A DNA stretch of 64,000 nt from DASXMT01 sp963812965 (GTDB lineage Bacteria > Actinomycetota > Acidimicrobiia > Acidimicrobiales > RAAP-2). The position numbers and the translations under genes are program-made. The stretch covers positions 186,001-250,000 of the forward strand of contig CAWEXG010000006.1 in assembly GCA_963812965.1 (NCBI GenBank), read 5' to 3'. Position 1 is the stretch's first letter, and every line of letters starts with the position of its first letter. This document shows positions 24,493 through 34,028 of this stretch, in pieces. The notes below the pieces were generated by a model. The model saw nothing but the letters and a program-made list of their open reading frames with translations, was not told the origin of the DNA and ran no database searches.

Positions 24493-26190
24493 CTACGAAG
24501 CCAGACCGTTCCCGGTTGCCACGGGTGGCGGAAGTGCGTTGGCCAATGCCGCCAGCTCCTCGTTCAACGGAGCGTCCACCACCCGCCACATGCCTTCCGT
24601 CCCAGGCCATGGTCCGAACACCATGGTCGGGTGGTCCGTCGGATCCCACCTCGGCCACTCCCCCACCAGATCTCCGAAGGGAACACCAGTCCGAGCAAAA
24701 GAGAGCCAGGCTTGACGCATGCCCGTCGACAACGTCAGGCCGTTCTCGTCCCCACCGGTGAACTGCTGTACCGAAGGGTTGAGCACGGTCCCGAAGACGA
24801 AGGGGATCTCCAGCGCGTGGCATGCGCCGAGCTGTCCCCCGAACACCGGTGTCTCCCATGTGAACAAGTAGGAGTAGGTACCCACAGACCGTGCGTGGCC
24901 TGAGCTGTCGATCTGGTCGAATCGGCTGTCGCCGGGGCTGTGACTCCCATCACCTTCGGTCCCATGGCCACGGCCGGAATCGGCACTCCGTGCGTGAGCA
25001 TCAGCCAACAGAACGGACGGGCCTCGGAACACCACATCGGTAGCGATCGCCACCCAGAGGTCGCGCGCCTCCACGCGCTGCCCGCGCGCCGATCGAGCAT
25101 CCCGGTAGCCGGTGATCAACGCCTTCGCTTCTGCTGCCGACGGGACCACCCGCTGAACCCACCGCAACAGACCCGATTCGTCGAGCCCGCTGATGGCAGG
25201 AAGCATGAGGGCGAAGAACGCCACCTCGTCCCGATTGGTCCCGATCAACAGTGGGATGTCCGACGCAGCACCGGCAGCAACCTCTTCCTCCGGCGAGCGA
25301 ACCAGCAGTCCTCCGTCGACAACCGGGAGAAAGGGAAGCGGCATTCCTCCGTCCCCGATGGTCAACGACCGGCTGATCTGCTGGGTGACCCGCACCAGCT
25401 CCGCAGCAGGCACTGCACCGAGTGCTTCTCGGGTCAGGGGAACACCCACCATGTCGGCCACCAACTCCGCTCGGGCTGCAGCTTGCTCGACGGTATGGGT
25501 GAACGGCGGCCCGCTCTCGATGACGGCTTTGTGGAAGAGCCCGCGTGCAGCATGCACGCCGAGCAGCGCCGAGATGCTCATGCCCCCGGCCGACTCGCCG
25601 AAGAGAGTGACGTTTCTCGGATCTCCCCCGAAAGCGACGATGTTGTCACGGACCCACACCAGTGCGGCAATCTGGTCGGCCAACCCCCAGTTGCCGAATC
25701 CCGACCACGCCTCGCCGCCGGCCCACGGAATCGCCGGTAGCTCCAGTGCGGGATGAGCCAGGAAACCCAGTGCTCCCAATCGATAGTTGAGGGTGACGAT
25801 GACCACGTCACCCTCACGGGCCAGAACCCCACCGCGATACAGGTTCTCGGCACCTGTCCCCGAGGTGAAACCTCCGCCGTGGATCCACACCATGACCGGA
25901 CGTGGCTCGCCGCCGAACCCCGGGGTCCAGATGTTGAGGCTCAAACAGTCTTCCGACTGCTCGTACGGGGTACCCCTGATCGACAGTCCCGGAACTGGCG
26001 GCACCTGCGGAGCGATCGGACCGAAGTGGTCGCACGCTTTGATGCCCGTCCACGGGGTGGGCGCCACCGGCGGCTGCCATCGAAGCGAGCCGACAGGTGC
26101 GGCGGCGTAGGGAACCCCTGAGAACGACCACACGCCGGTGCGTTCCGTTCCCCGGATCCGTCCGCCCACGACCTCCACGACTCCGTCCAC
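24493..26190 (-). CDS. Type B carboxylesterase
   Basis: 565-residue alpha/beta hydrolase of the carboxylesterase type B family. It opens with GGRIRGTERTGVWSFSGVPYAAAPVGSLRW, then SEDCLSLNIWTP and VMVWIHGGGFTSGTG (oxyanion hole). The nucleophile elbow is VTLFGESAGGMSISALLG, with Ser near residue 200. The C-terminal His is probably in LGACHALEIPFVFG. A Gly/Ser/His-rich insertion near residue 405 (DSGRGHGTEGDGSHSPGDS) is unusual. It hydrolyses carboxylic esters, and the physiological substrate is unknown. No signal peptide is seen. Confidence 0.9.
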   Translation of the reverse strand: MDGVVEVVGGRIRGTERTGVWSFSGVPYAAAPVGSLRWQPPVAPTPWTGIKACDHFGPIAPQVPPVPGLSIRGTPYEQSEDCLSLNIWTPGFGGEPRPVMVWIHGGGFTSGTGAENLYRGGVLAREGDVVIVTLNYRLGALGFLAHPALELPAIPWAGGEAWSGFGNWGLADQIAALVWVRDNIVAFGGDPRNVTLFGESAGGMSISALLGVHAARGLFHKAVIESGPPFTHTVEQAAARAELVADMVGVPLTREALGAVPAAELVRVTQQISRSLTIGDGGMPLPFLPVVDGGLLVRSPEEEVAAGAASDIPLLIGTNRDEVAFFALMLPAISGLDESGLLRWVQRVVPSAAEAKALITGYRDARSARGQRVEARDLWVAIATDVVFRGPSVLLADAHARSADSGRGHGTEGDGSHSPGDSRFDQIDSSGHARSVGTYSYLFTWETPVFGGQLGACHALEIPFVFGTVLNPSVQQFTGGDENGLTLSTGMRQAWLSFARTGVPFGDLVGEWPRWDPTDHPTMVFGPWPGTEGMWRVVDAPLNEELAALANALPPPVATGNGLAS

Positions 26191-26263
26191 GGCCTACCTC
26201 CCAGCGTCTTTCCTCTCTCCCGTCATACCCGAAGGACCGGGGTGAGAGACAACTTTCGCAGTC

Positions 26264-27406
26264 ATGACGCCCGGTGCACAGAGGCGCCGGGCCTCTGGCC
26301 CTCCCTTGACACCCCTGCGGCCTGACGGAAAGCTGACGCCCACGCCAATCGACCCCCAGCAGTCACCGAGTACATCTGGACCCCCCGAAGTTCAGCCTCA
26401 GTTGAGCATCGTCGTTCCCGCCTTCAACGAGGCACATCGGCTGGCCGGCGGATTCGAACGACTCCACCACGCCGTTGGGGTCGGTGCGATCGACCTCGAC
26501 CGGACCGAGATCATCGTGGTCGACGACGGCAGCACTGACGACACCTCCGGTTGCGCCCGGTTGCTGCTCGCCGACCTCCCTCACTATCGCCTCGTCCGAC
26601 TGTCGGTGAACCACGGGAAGGGAGCTGCCGTGCGTGCTGGGGTCACCCGAGCACGCGGAGTCCATACCGCTTACATGGACGCCGATATGTCCATCGATCC
26701 TCGGTCGGTTCCCGACCTGCTCGACCGTCTCCAGACCAACGACATAGCCATCGGTTCGCGAGCGCTTGCCGACTCGATGGTCGAGGGACGCTACGTCGTA
26801 CGGTTGTTGATGGGTCGGCTCTTCAACCGGTTGGTGACCGCCGGGACCAACCTCGACTTTCTCGACACGCAGTGCGGCTTCAAAGCGTTCCGGACCGAAG
26901 CAGCCCGCCTGCTCTTCCACCTGGTCCGTATCGACCGCTTCGCCTTCGACGTCGAGATACTGGCCTGCGCCCACCGGCTCGGTCTCTCGATAGCCGAGGT
27001 CCCTGTGCAGTGGAAGCACGTACAGGGAAGCAGCATCCAGCCGCTACGGGACTCGCTCACCATGATGGCCGACGTGTACCAGTCCCGTGTCGGTCTGCGA
27101 ACACCTCCCACGGTCCCCGCCGTGGCCATGACCGGACCCGCCGGTGAGCCTGGCGGGATCGACGTTCGCCAGCAGACGGCCTTCGTGCGGCGTGCGCTCA
27201 GCTCGGATGCAGATGCCGTACCACTGCCCGTTCTCACCAGGCAGAACGAGACCCTGGTTCTGTTCCCCCTGGTCGACCCCTTCGGCATCACCAGGACGAC
27301 CGACCTGCTCCGACACTCCCTCACCGGCATGGAGATCACCCACCGCTCCCTATCCGTGGCTGACCTGTTGGCACTTCGCCCGTTGTCCAGCTCAGGACCC
27401 CGCTGA
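26264..27406 (+). CDS. Glycosyltransferase family 2 (dolichyl-/polyprenyl-phosphate glucosyltransferase type)
   Basis: 380 residues. The GT-A domain begins with LSIVVPAFNEAHRLAGGFERL at about residue 47, has the nucleotide-sugar motif IIVVDDGSTDDT, the metal motif YMDADMSIDP and QCGFKAFRTEAARLLF. These match polyprenyl-phosphate sugar synthases. The part after residue 290 (about 90 residues, including NETLVLFPLVDPFGITRTTDLLRHSL) is not part of that family and is unassigned. It leads a co-directional group with the acyltransferase and epimerase. Confidence 0.85.
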   Translation: MTPGAQRRRASGPPLTPLRPDGKLTPTPIDPQQSPSTSGPPEVQPQLSIVVPAFNEAHRLAGGFERLHHAVGVGAIDLDRTEIIVVDDGSTDDTSGCARLLLADLPHYRLVRLSVNHGKGAAVRAGVTRARGVHTAYMDADMSIDPRSVPDLLDRLQTNDIAIGSRALADSMVEGRYVVRLLMGRLFNRLVTAGTNLDFLDTQCGFKAFRTEAARLLFHLVRIDRFAFDVEILACAHRLGLSIAEVPVQWKHVQGSSIQPLRDSLTMMADVYQSRVGLRTPPTVPAVAMTGPAGEPGGIDVRQQTAFVRRALSSDADAVPLPVLTRQNETLVLFPLVDPFGITRTTDLLRHSLTGMEITHRSLSVADLLALRPLSSSGPR

Positions 27407-27476
27407 TACCGCACCGTCTGCACCTGTGACCCACAAGGCCCTATCGCCAGAAAAGACCCGGCGGTACGATGCAGGA

Positions 27477-28505
27477 GTGAGCACAGATGCGTCGAGCTCA
27501 GCCCGATCGGTGGAACGCGACGCCCACACCACCGACGTCCCGGAGGAGCGGACCCCGGCACCACGGACTCAGAAGCACCCAAAGCCAGCTCGTCGAGGAC
27601 AACCGAACGTTGTCGAGCCGGCCGACGTCTCGAAACTTCCAGTCACCAAGCCTCGGGCCCCAGCGGCCATGTCCCAGGCCATCGACGTGAGGCCCCAATC
27701 GGACGAGCCGGACAATCCCCGTTTGAGCGATGTCGACGAGTGGGGCAGATCAGAACATGTGCGGTCGATCATCCGGCGGATGTACGACCCGGTCTATAAG
27801 CACTGGTTCCGGGTGGAGTGGGAGGGCCTGGAGAAGATCCCCACCACGGGAGGCGCCCTGTTGATCGCCAACCATGCCGGGGCCATTCCTCCAGACGCCC
27901 CCGCCATCATGCACGGCATCGAAGAGGAGCTGCACCGTCCGGTCTACGGCCTGGCCGACTACTTCTTCCGAACCCTCCCTGGGCTGGGAACGATGTGGTC
28001 CCGCGCCGGTGGGGTGCCTGCCCATCCGGACAACGCCTACCGGCTCCTCCACGACCAGGGACAGCTGGCCCTGGTCTTCCCGGAAGGAACCAAGGGTCCG
28101 TCGAAGACCTACACCGATCGTTACCGCCTGCGCCGGTTTGGCCGGGGTGGCTTCGTCGAGATCGCCATGCGATCCGGGGTCCCGGTCGTCCCCATCGCCG
28201 TGGTCGGTGCCGAGGAGGCGATGCCCATCCTCTTCCGGCTGCCAGCGATGGCCAAGGCGCTACGGCTGCCGTACTTCCCGATCACCGCCAACAATCTCGT
28301 CTTCGGCCCGGTCCTCGGCTACCTGGGGTACTTCCCGGCCAAGATGAAATTCCGGGTTCTCGATCCGGTCACCTTCGACGTGGCCCCAGACCAGGATCGC
28401 TACTCGAAGAGCATGGTGATGGACGAGGCCGAGCAGATCAGATCGCTGCTCCAGGACACACTCCACAACATGCTGCGCGAACGTCGCAGCGTCTGGTTCG
28501 GCTGA
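27477..28505 (+). CDS. Lysophospholipid acyltransferase family protein (PlsC type)
   Basis: 342 residues if the GTG at 27477 is used. The first 85 residues are low-complexity and hydrophilic. The catalytic domain has motif I LLIANHAGAIPPDAP (NHxxxxD-like, with His), motif III VFPEGTKGPSKTYTDRYRLRRFGRGGFVEIA and VPVVPIAVVGAEEAMP. It transfers acyl groups to lysophospholipid or a related acceptor at the membrane. The start is weakly supported because GCAGGA lies too close. The epimerase follows at 28507. Confidence 0.82.
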   Translation: MSTDASSSARSVERDAHTTDVPEERTPAPRTQKHPKPARRGQPNVVEPADVSKLPVTKPRAPAAMSQAIDVRPQSDEPDNPRLSDVDEWGRSEHVRSIIRRMYDPVYKHWFRVEWEGLEKIPTTGGALLIANHAGAIPPDAPAIMHGIEEELHRPVYGLADYFFRTLPGLGTMWSRAGGVPAHPDNAYRLLHDQGQLALVFPEGTKGPSKTYTDRYRLRRFGRGGFVEIAMRSGVPVVPIAVVGAEEAMPILFRLPAMAKALRLPYFPITANNLVFGPVLGYLGYFPAKMKFRVLDPVTFDVAPDQDRYSKSMVMDEAEQIRSLLQDTLHNMLRERRSVWFG

Positions 28506-28506
28506 C

Positions 28507-29553
28507 GTGGGACGGCGGGTTCTGATCACCGGGTTGGACACGTTCTGGGGCGGCCGCATGGCCCAGGCCCTGGAGGCCGACCCCGATGTCGAGATGATCC
28601 TGGGCATGGGGGCCAATGAGCCACGGGTTCCCTTGGAGCGCACCGAGTTCGTCCGGGCCGATCAGGCCTACTCGATCCTCCATCGGATCGTGCAAGCCAC
28701 CCAGGTCGACACCATCGTCCACACCTTCCTGGAGACCAACTCGGTGCGGGTATCGGGGCGGTCCCTTCACGAGATCAACGTCATCGGCACCATGAACCTG
28801 CTGGCGGCGGCGGGAGCTCCCGGCACACCGGTGCGTCAGGTGGTGGTGAAGTCCTCTACCTACGTCTATGGCGCGTCGGAGAAGGACCCGGCCTGGTTCC
28901 GAGAAGAGACACCGCGCCAAGCACCTGTGCGCACTCGCGTGGAGCGGTCGCTCCTCGAAGTGGAGTCCCTGGTCCACGACTTCGCCGACGACAACCCCCA
29001 TATGGTGGTCTCAGTGCTCCGGTTCGCCCATGTTCTCGGCAGCGACATCATCACCCCCATCAGCGCCAATCTCCGTAGGCGCATCCTGCCGTGCATCCTG
29101 GGCTTCGATCCTCTGCTCCAATTCGTCGAGGAGGACGACGTCGTTCGGTCCTTGGAGCACGTGACCCGGAACCGGATTCCCGGCGTGTTCAACGTCGCCG
29201 GAGCCGGCAAGCTGCCTTGGAGTGAGGTGGCTGCCATCGGTGGTGCCCGCCTCCTCCCGCTCCCTCCGTACAGCCCTCGGGGATTCGTGTCACCGTTACG
29301 CCGTATCGGTCTGGTGCAGTTCCCTCCGGAGATGGAGGCGGTGGTCCGCTACGGCCGGGGCGTCGACATCTCGCGTCTCATCGAGACCGGGTTCCGCTAC
29401 CGGTACACCAGCGCCGGGGCGGTCAAAAGTTTCGCACGGGCCAACAACCTGCGCCGAACGGTCGGGGCGACCGGCCCCAGCTACCGGTACGAGCAGGATG
29501 TGGAGCAGTTCTTCCGCCACTCTCCTGCCGTGGTGCGCAGTATCGACAGCTGA
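28507..29553 (+). CDS. NAD-dependent epimerase/dehydratase family protein
   Basis: 348 residues with a GTG start one base after the acyltransferase stop. The Rossmann start is RVLITGLDTFWGGRMAQALEADPDVEMILGMG, and the active-site region is VVVKSSTYVYGASEKDPAWF with a Tyr of the YxxxK type displaced. Extended SDR proteins of this kind, next to PlsC-like acyltransferases, are conserved in Actinobacteria. An NAD-dependent sugar or lipid modification is likely, but the substrate is unknown. Confidence 0.8.
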   Translation: MGRRVLITGLDTFWGGRMAQALEADPDVEMILGMGANEPRVPLERTEFVRADQAYSILHRIVQATQVDTIVHTFLETNSVRVSGRSLHEINVIGTMNLLAAAGAPGTPVRQVVVKSSTYVYGASEKDPAWFREETPRQAPVRTRVERSLLEVESLVHDFADDNPHMVVSVLRFAHVLGSDIITPISANLRRRILPCILGFDPLLQFVEEDDVVRSLEHVTRNRIPGVFNVAGAGKLPWSEVAAIGGARLLPLPPYSPRGFVSPLRRIGLVQFPPEMEAVVRYGRGVDISRLIETGFRYRYTSAGAVKSFARANNLRRTVGATGPSYRYEQDVEQFFRHSPAVVRSIDS

Positions 29554-29594
29554 GACGACCAGCCTCACTCGACAGTGGTCGTCTGGGGCACGAC

Positions 29595-29664
29595 GTGCGT
29601 GGGCGGGTCCTTGCGTACGTGGATGCGTAGGTCGGTGGGTGCGTGGGCGGGTCCTTGCGTACGT
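29595..29664. repeat. 26-base direct repeat pair between convergent genes
   Basis: The sequence beginning GTGCGTGGGCGGGTCC and ending TTGCGTACGT occurs identically at 29595-29620 and 29639-29664. The shorter motif GTAGGTCGGTG follows both copies. The element fills the gap between the epimerase and the convergent GNAT gene. No hairpin with a U-run was found. Confidence 0.75.
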
Positions 29665-29684
29665 AGGTCGGTGCGTCCGAAGTG

Positions 29685-30311
29685 TCAGGTACGACGGAGC
29701 CAGGTGGTGAGAAGTTGGGAGCGGCGGATGTTCCACTCCTCCGAGGTGATGGCGTACCGGATGTGGTCCTCCCACCGACCGTCGATCTCCAGGAACCGCT
29801 CGGCCACCCCCTCATTGCGAAGCCCGAGCTTCTCTGCCACCCGGCGACTGGCGACGTTGCGGGGGATGATCGCAATCTCCACGCGGTGCAGTCCGAGCGA
29901 CTCGAAGGCGAAGCGAAGGACGACCACGACCGCTTCGGGCACCAGGCCCTGGCCGGCAAACTGCTGGTCGATCCAGTAACCGATGGAAGCGTTCTGGAAA
30001 GGGCCGCGCTGCACAGACGACAGGGTGACCTCTCCACAGAAACGCTCCTCGAAGAAGAGCCCGAAGCCGAAGCCGCTTCCCAACTGACGCTCTCGTTCCC
30101 GCATCGTGCAGCGGGTCATGAAGCTCGATCGATCCTCAGGCGCCGGCGGGGCACCATGTGGTCTGGGCTCCCAGGGCATCAACCAGTCCCGGCTGCGGTT
30201 CCGGACGTCGTACCAACTGTCGTAGTCGGCTTCAGTCAGGGTTCGTAGGCGCAACCTCCACCCGGCCAGCTCCAGAGGAGCGGTCGGTGGCGACCCGACA
30301 GCAGCGCTCAT
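29685..30311 (-). CDS. GNAT family N-acetyltransferase (RimJ/RimL type)
   Basis: 208 residues of the acetyltransferase_3 type. After LELAGWRLRLRTLTEADYDSWYDVRNRSRDWLMPWEP come GFGFGLFFEERFCGEVTLSSV, ASIGYWIDQQFAGQGLVPEAVVVVLRFAFESLGLHRVEI (acetyl-CoA pocket) and NVASRRVAEKLGLRNEGVAERFLEIDGRWEDHIRYAIT. It acetylates alpha-amino groups of ribosomal proteins or small molecules using acetyl-CoA. It is convergent with the epimerase. Confidence 0.88.
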   Translation of the reverse strand: MSAAVGSPPTAPLELAGWRLRLRTLTEADYDSWYDVRNRSRDWLMPWEPRPHGAPPAPEDRSSFMTRCTMRERERQLGSGFGFGLFFEERFCGEVTLSSVQRGPFQNASIGYWIDQQFAGQGLVPEAVVVVLRFAFESLGLHRVEIAIIPRNVASRRVAEKLGLRNEGVAERFLEIDGRWEDHIRYAITSEEWNIRRSQLLTTWLRRT

Positions 30312-30464
30312 CGGCCCGTCCTCCGGTTCACGCCCAGCATGGGACAGGGTTGTCCGAGACCGGTCGGGCAGAGGTCGGGCAGAGGTCGATCAGTACCACA
30401 CGCGCGATCGTAGGCGGACGGCGCCCCCAACCGACACCCCAAGGCCTACTGGTAACGTTCGGGC

Positions 30465-32411
30465 ATGGAGCAGGCAGGCCGGTGTCTTCCTACAGCTCGG
30501 CCCGTGTCCACCGTCGCCTGGAACGAGCGGGTGGACGGAGGAGAGCCTGAGCGAGTCCTGTTCGCCACCGGTGACACCCAACCACTACCACCGGATGTCA
30601 CCAACGACCTCGGGCGGTACCGGCAGTGGCAGGGTGACCGCCAGGCACTACGCAGCCAGCAGCGGGACGACCGACCGAGAAGCGGGGCGACCGTGGCGCT
30701 TCTCCTCGTCGTCGATCGCCCCGAACCCCTGTGGCTCCGCCGCTGCCTCCGTGCCGTACTCGCCCAGTCGTACCCGTCCTGGCAACTATCCCTGGTTCTG
30801 CGAGGCCGACCCACCCCAATCGTCGAACACGTGCTCAGCGAGGAGCTGGCCGGGGTCGACGGCACCCGGATCGTCCACACGCTCGTTCAGACCGGAGCAT
30901 CCATCGCTACGGCAACAGCGGCTGCCGCCGACGCCACTGACGCGCCGCTCCTCGCCATCCTGGACCAACACGACGAGCTGGATCCGGACGCGATCGGGTT
31001 GTTGGTAGACGCCCTCGACAACGCCGACCTGGTGTACGGAGACGAAGACCAGATCGACGGGGTAGGGCTGGCACGACAACCGGTCCTGAAACCCGACTGG
31101 TCGCCCGACCTCTTGCTGTCGACGCCGTATCTGGGTCGTCCGCTGCTGATCAGGAGAACGCTGCTCACCACGTCCGGTGGCATCCGCGAGCTGGATGACG
31201 GGGACTGGGAGCATGACCTCATGCTGCGGACCACGGAACGGACGGACCGGGTGGTCCATCTGGCCGAAGTCCTCTACCACCGACGTTCGGAAGTACGTCT
31301 CCATCAGAGTGCGCTCACCAGGGGCGGTAGAACGACGGACGATGTGGCAGCAAGCGGCGGCGCGGCGGCGAGCGACGGCGGCGCGGCGGCGAGCGACGGC
31401 AGAACGGCGAGCGGCGGCGCAGCGGCGAGCAACGGGTCGGCAGAACCTGGTCCCGGGGCGGTGATCGACGCGGCGCGGCGCCGTGGTGAGGCCGGGAGTG
31501 TCGAACATGGTCCATACCGTGGAACCTGGCGGTTCTGCCGCCAAGCTCCGGAGCGAACCACCGTGAGCGTCATCGTGCCCTTCCGAGACGGTGCCTCGTT
31601 TCTCCGAACGTGCGTCGAGTCGTTGACGGCAACCACCGAGGACGTCGACCTGCAGCTCGTGCTGGTGGACAACGGCTCCGTCGAGCCGGAGACGCTCGGT
31701 CTCGTCGAACGTTTTGCGGCCCGAGATGACGTCACCATGATCCGGGATGCGCGCCCGTTCAACTGGGCTGCTCTCAACAATGTCGCCGTTGACGTAGCTC
31801 GTGGTGAGGTACTGCTCTTCCTGAACAACGACATCGAAGCCACCCATGCCGGGTGGTTGGGCACACTCGCCGCCCATGCGCTGCGGCCCGACGTGGCAGC
31901 CGTGGGTGCCAGGCTCCTCTACCCCACTGGGCAGGTGCAGCATGCCGGTGTGGTCATTGGGCTCGGCGGTGCTGCCAGCCACATCTTGGGGGGCCTGCCG
32001 GGCGACGAGCCCGGCTACCTTGGACAGGCGATGCTCACCCGGGACTGTTCTGCTGTCACCGGTGCGTGCATGGCCTCTCGACGGACGGTCTTCGAGGAGA
32101 TCGGCGGCTTCGACGAAGAGCTGCCCATCGACCTCAACGACGTCAACTTCTGCCTGCGTGCACGCCAGCTTGGCTACCGCGTCGTCTACGAACCGGGTGC
32201 CGAGTTGATCCACTACGAGTCCCCGAGCCGAGGGAAGACAGGGAGTGTTTCGGACATCCTTCGGTTCATGAAACGTTGGGAGGACGTCATCATCGCCGGC
32301 GACCCATTTCTCAATGCCAACCTGACCCGACTCGACGCATCCTGCGCCCTTCGGCGTCCCGGAGAAGAAGACGTCCTACGTCAGTGGCGAGTAGATCTAG
32401 AGAGCTTATGA
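30465..32411 (+). CDS. Two-domain GT2 glycosyltransferase
   Basis: 648 residues. The first GT-A-like domain (about 65-285) has VALLLVVDRPEPLWLRRCLRAVLAQSYPSWQLSLVL and LVYGDEDQID ... VLKPDWSPDLLLSTPYLGRPLLIRR. A Ser/Ala/Gly-rich linker (290-325) encoded by repetitive DNA separates it from the second GT2 domain (about 365-630). That domain has VSVIVPFRDGASFLRTCVESL, LLFLNNDIEA (DxD-like) and IDLNDVNFCLRARQLGYRVVYEPGAELIHYES. It is similar to polysaccharide or rhamnan glycosyltransferases. The stop overlaps the coiled-coil gene by ATGA. Confidence 0.85.
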   Translation: MEQAGRCLPTARPVSTVAWNERVDGGEPERVLFATGDTQPLPPDVTNDLGRYRQWQGDRQALRSQQRDDRPRSGATVALLLVVDRPEPLWLRRCLRAVLAQSYPSWQLSLVLRGRPTPIVEHVLSEELAGVDGTRIVHTLVQTGASIATATAAAADATDAPLLAILDQHDELDPDAIGLLVDALDNADLVYGDEDQIDGVGLARQPVLKPDWSPDLLLSTPYLGRPLLIRRTLLTTSGGIRELDDGDWEHDLMLRTTERTDRVVHLAEVLYHRRSEVRLHQSALTRGGRTTDDVAASGGAAASDGGAAASDGRTASGGAAASNGSAEPGPGAVIDAARRRGEAGSVEHGPYRGTWRFCRQAPERTTVSVIVPFRDGASFLRTCVESLTATTEDVDLQLVLVDNGSVEPETLGLVERFAARDDVTMIRDARPFNWAALNNVAVDVARGEVLLFLNNDIEATHAGWLGTLAAHALRPDVAAVGARLLYPTGQVQHAGVVIGLGGAASHILGGLPGDEPGYLGQAMLTRDCSAVTGACMASRRTVFEEIGGFDEELPIDLNDVNFCLRARQLGYRVVYEPGAELIHYESPSRGKTGSVSDILRFMKRWEDVIIAGDPFLNANLTRLDASCALRRPGEEDVLRQWRVDLESL

Positions 32412-32866
32412 GCGACATCGAAGAGCAGTCACCGAACGAGAAGCCACCCGTACCCGCACCTCCACGCCTGTTGCAGTGCGCGCCGAGCGAGCACGAGGCG
32501 ATGTCGTCGATGCGAGAGAGCCCGGATCTGGTCGAGCTGCACGATCAGTGGGCAAAGCTTCACGCTGCCAACCCTTCCGTGCCGGCAGCGGGCAGTGGCC
32601 TCCACGGCAAGATCAGGCAACAGATCGGCTCGGTCGTGGTCGATGTCTCTGAACCAGTACAGCGCGCCGACCGAAGCTTGATCGGTTCGTTGATCCGAAC
32701 CAACGACTCCCTGGCCATCCGGTGTGACGAGCTGGCGGCCCGGGTCGAGGAGCTCGAGGCACTGCTCCGAGATGTCGTGGCCACGGTCAGCGAAGACGTG
32801 GTGCAGATTCGAGCGTCCCTCGAAGACATCTCCTTGCTTCGCCCACCTCCCCCCGGGAATGAATGA
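32408..32866 (+). CDS. Coiled-coil protein in the polysaccharide locus
   Basis: 152 residues. After a Pro-rich N-terminus (NEKPPVPAPPRLLQ), it contains ESPDLVELHDQWAKLHAANP and GKIRQQIGSVVVDVSEPVQRADRSLIGSLIRTNDSLAIRCDELAARVEELEALLRDVVATVSED, predicted amphipathic or coiled-coil helices. It has no catalytic motif. It overlaps the GT2 stop and the next glycosyltransferase start, so it is translationally coupled to both and may be a scaffold for the polymerising enzymes. This is inference. Confidence 0.65.
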   Translation: MSDIEEQSPNEKPPVPAPPRLLQCAPSEHEAMSSMRESPDLVELHDQWAKLHAANPSVPAAGSGLHGKIRQQIGSVVVDVSEPVQRADRSLIGSLIRTNDSLAIRCDELAARVEELEALLRDVVATVSEDVVQIRASLEDISLLRPPPPGNE

Positions 32867-33921
32867 ACGGTCCGATGCAGGGCCGGTGCTCCTGCTCAGC
32901 CCGGTCTGGACGAAGACCAAGACCGAGGTCTCGTTCGTCATCCGCAACCTGGCCGGGGCCATCTCCCGAAGCCGGTTGGTGGACGTCGTTGCCCCTGGCA
33001 TCCCAGGTCCTCCTCGAGCCGACGGGCTGTTCGATGTCCACCAGGTCGGGGTGTCGACGACCGGCGACGAATGGCCGGATCACAACGATGCCATCTGGCC
33101 CACGCTTGCCCAACCCGAGCTGGTCGTCGTCCACGCCGGGGACACCCAGGCCGAGGCGTTGGCCGCCCATTTCGCGCCGGACGCGCCAATTGCCGCCATA
33201 GCCGGATCGGCCACCGCCCCGGCAAACCTCACGGGGCGGGAAGATGCGGTCCTGACCATCACGGAAGGACGAGCGCGCCGCTCTGGCCGAAGCCGATCCA
33301 GCAGCCCAGCGTCCCGTCCATCTCACCGGTCTCCATGTTCCAGTGAACTCGTTCGTTGCCAACCGTCCTCACCCTGGCTTCGGCTTCACCGACTACGTGA
33401 TGGTCCTCGGCGATCGGGGCCCCAATCCCGAAGGTGACAGCACGGACCTCACACCGCTGGCGGGGTGGCTGGCCGCCCGCTTCCCACGTGAGCACATCGT
33501 GGTGGTCGAGAACGGTACCGCTGGCGTCTGGCAGTGGCGCTCCTTTCGGGGATCGATCAAAGTCGAGACCCGGACCGATCTGTGGCGGCTGTTTGCCCAT
33601 GCCCGAGTCGTCATCGATCTTCGCCCCGGGACGTTCATCGCTCGTGAGTGCGTCGAAGCCCTTCGGTATGGCACGCCAGTGATCGCTCCGACGGGAACAG
33701 TTGGTGCCGAGCACGCCGCTGCCGGCGGTGGGCTCTCGTTCCGGGATGTCTCCGAGCTTCTGCACGGTGTCGAAACATTCGCCGATCCGACCATCCGGAA
33801 TACCTTCGGTGTCCGGGGCCGGCTGATGGCCGAGGATCACTACGGCCGTCCAGAACAGTTCGTGGAACGAGTCACCGATGTCTTAGGGCTCCTCGCTTCC
33901 AACTGTCCTCAACACTCATAG
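32859..33921 (+). pseudogene. Glycosyltransferase, frameshifted
   Basis: Starts with ATG at 32859 (NERSDAGPVLLLSPVWTKTKTEVS), overlapping the coiled-coil gene. The frame runs to about 33267, where ITEG should continue as DERAALAEADPAAQRPVHLTGLHVP in the next frame. That continuation leads to GFGFTDYVMVLGDRGPNPEGD and RTDLWRLFAHARVVIDLRPGTFIARECVEALRYGTPVIAPTG, the typical GT4 donor-binding end, stopping at 33921. One surplus G at 33267-33268 explains the break. If corrected, the protein would be about 353 residues and a normal GT4-like enzyme. Confidence 0.6.
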
Positions 33922-34028
33922 GGTTCGGTTGCGAGGTGGCCCGGGCTCGCTGTGCCGGTGGGTCACATGCACACCGCTACTGCTGTCGTTACGCCGGGCA
34001 TGAGCCTCAGCGCGCCTTTCTTCCACTC

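Noticed and set aside
24334..24903. Plus-strand open frame covering the tRNA and esterase end
   Set aside because: Overlaps a well-formed tRNA and the carboxylesterase on the other strand; no homologue-like motif.
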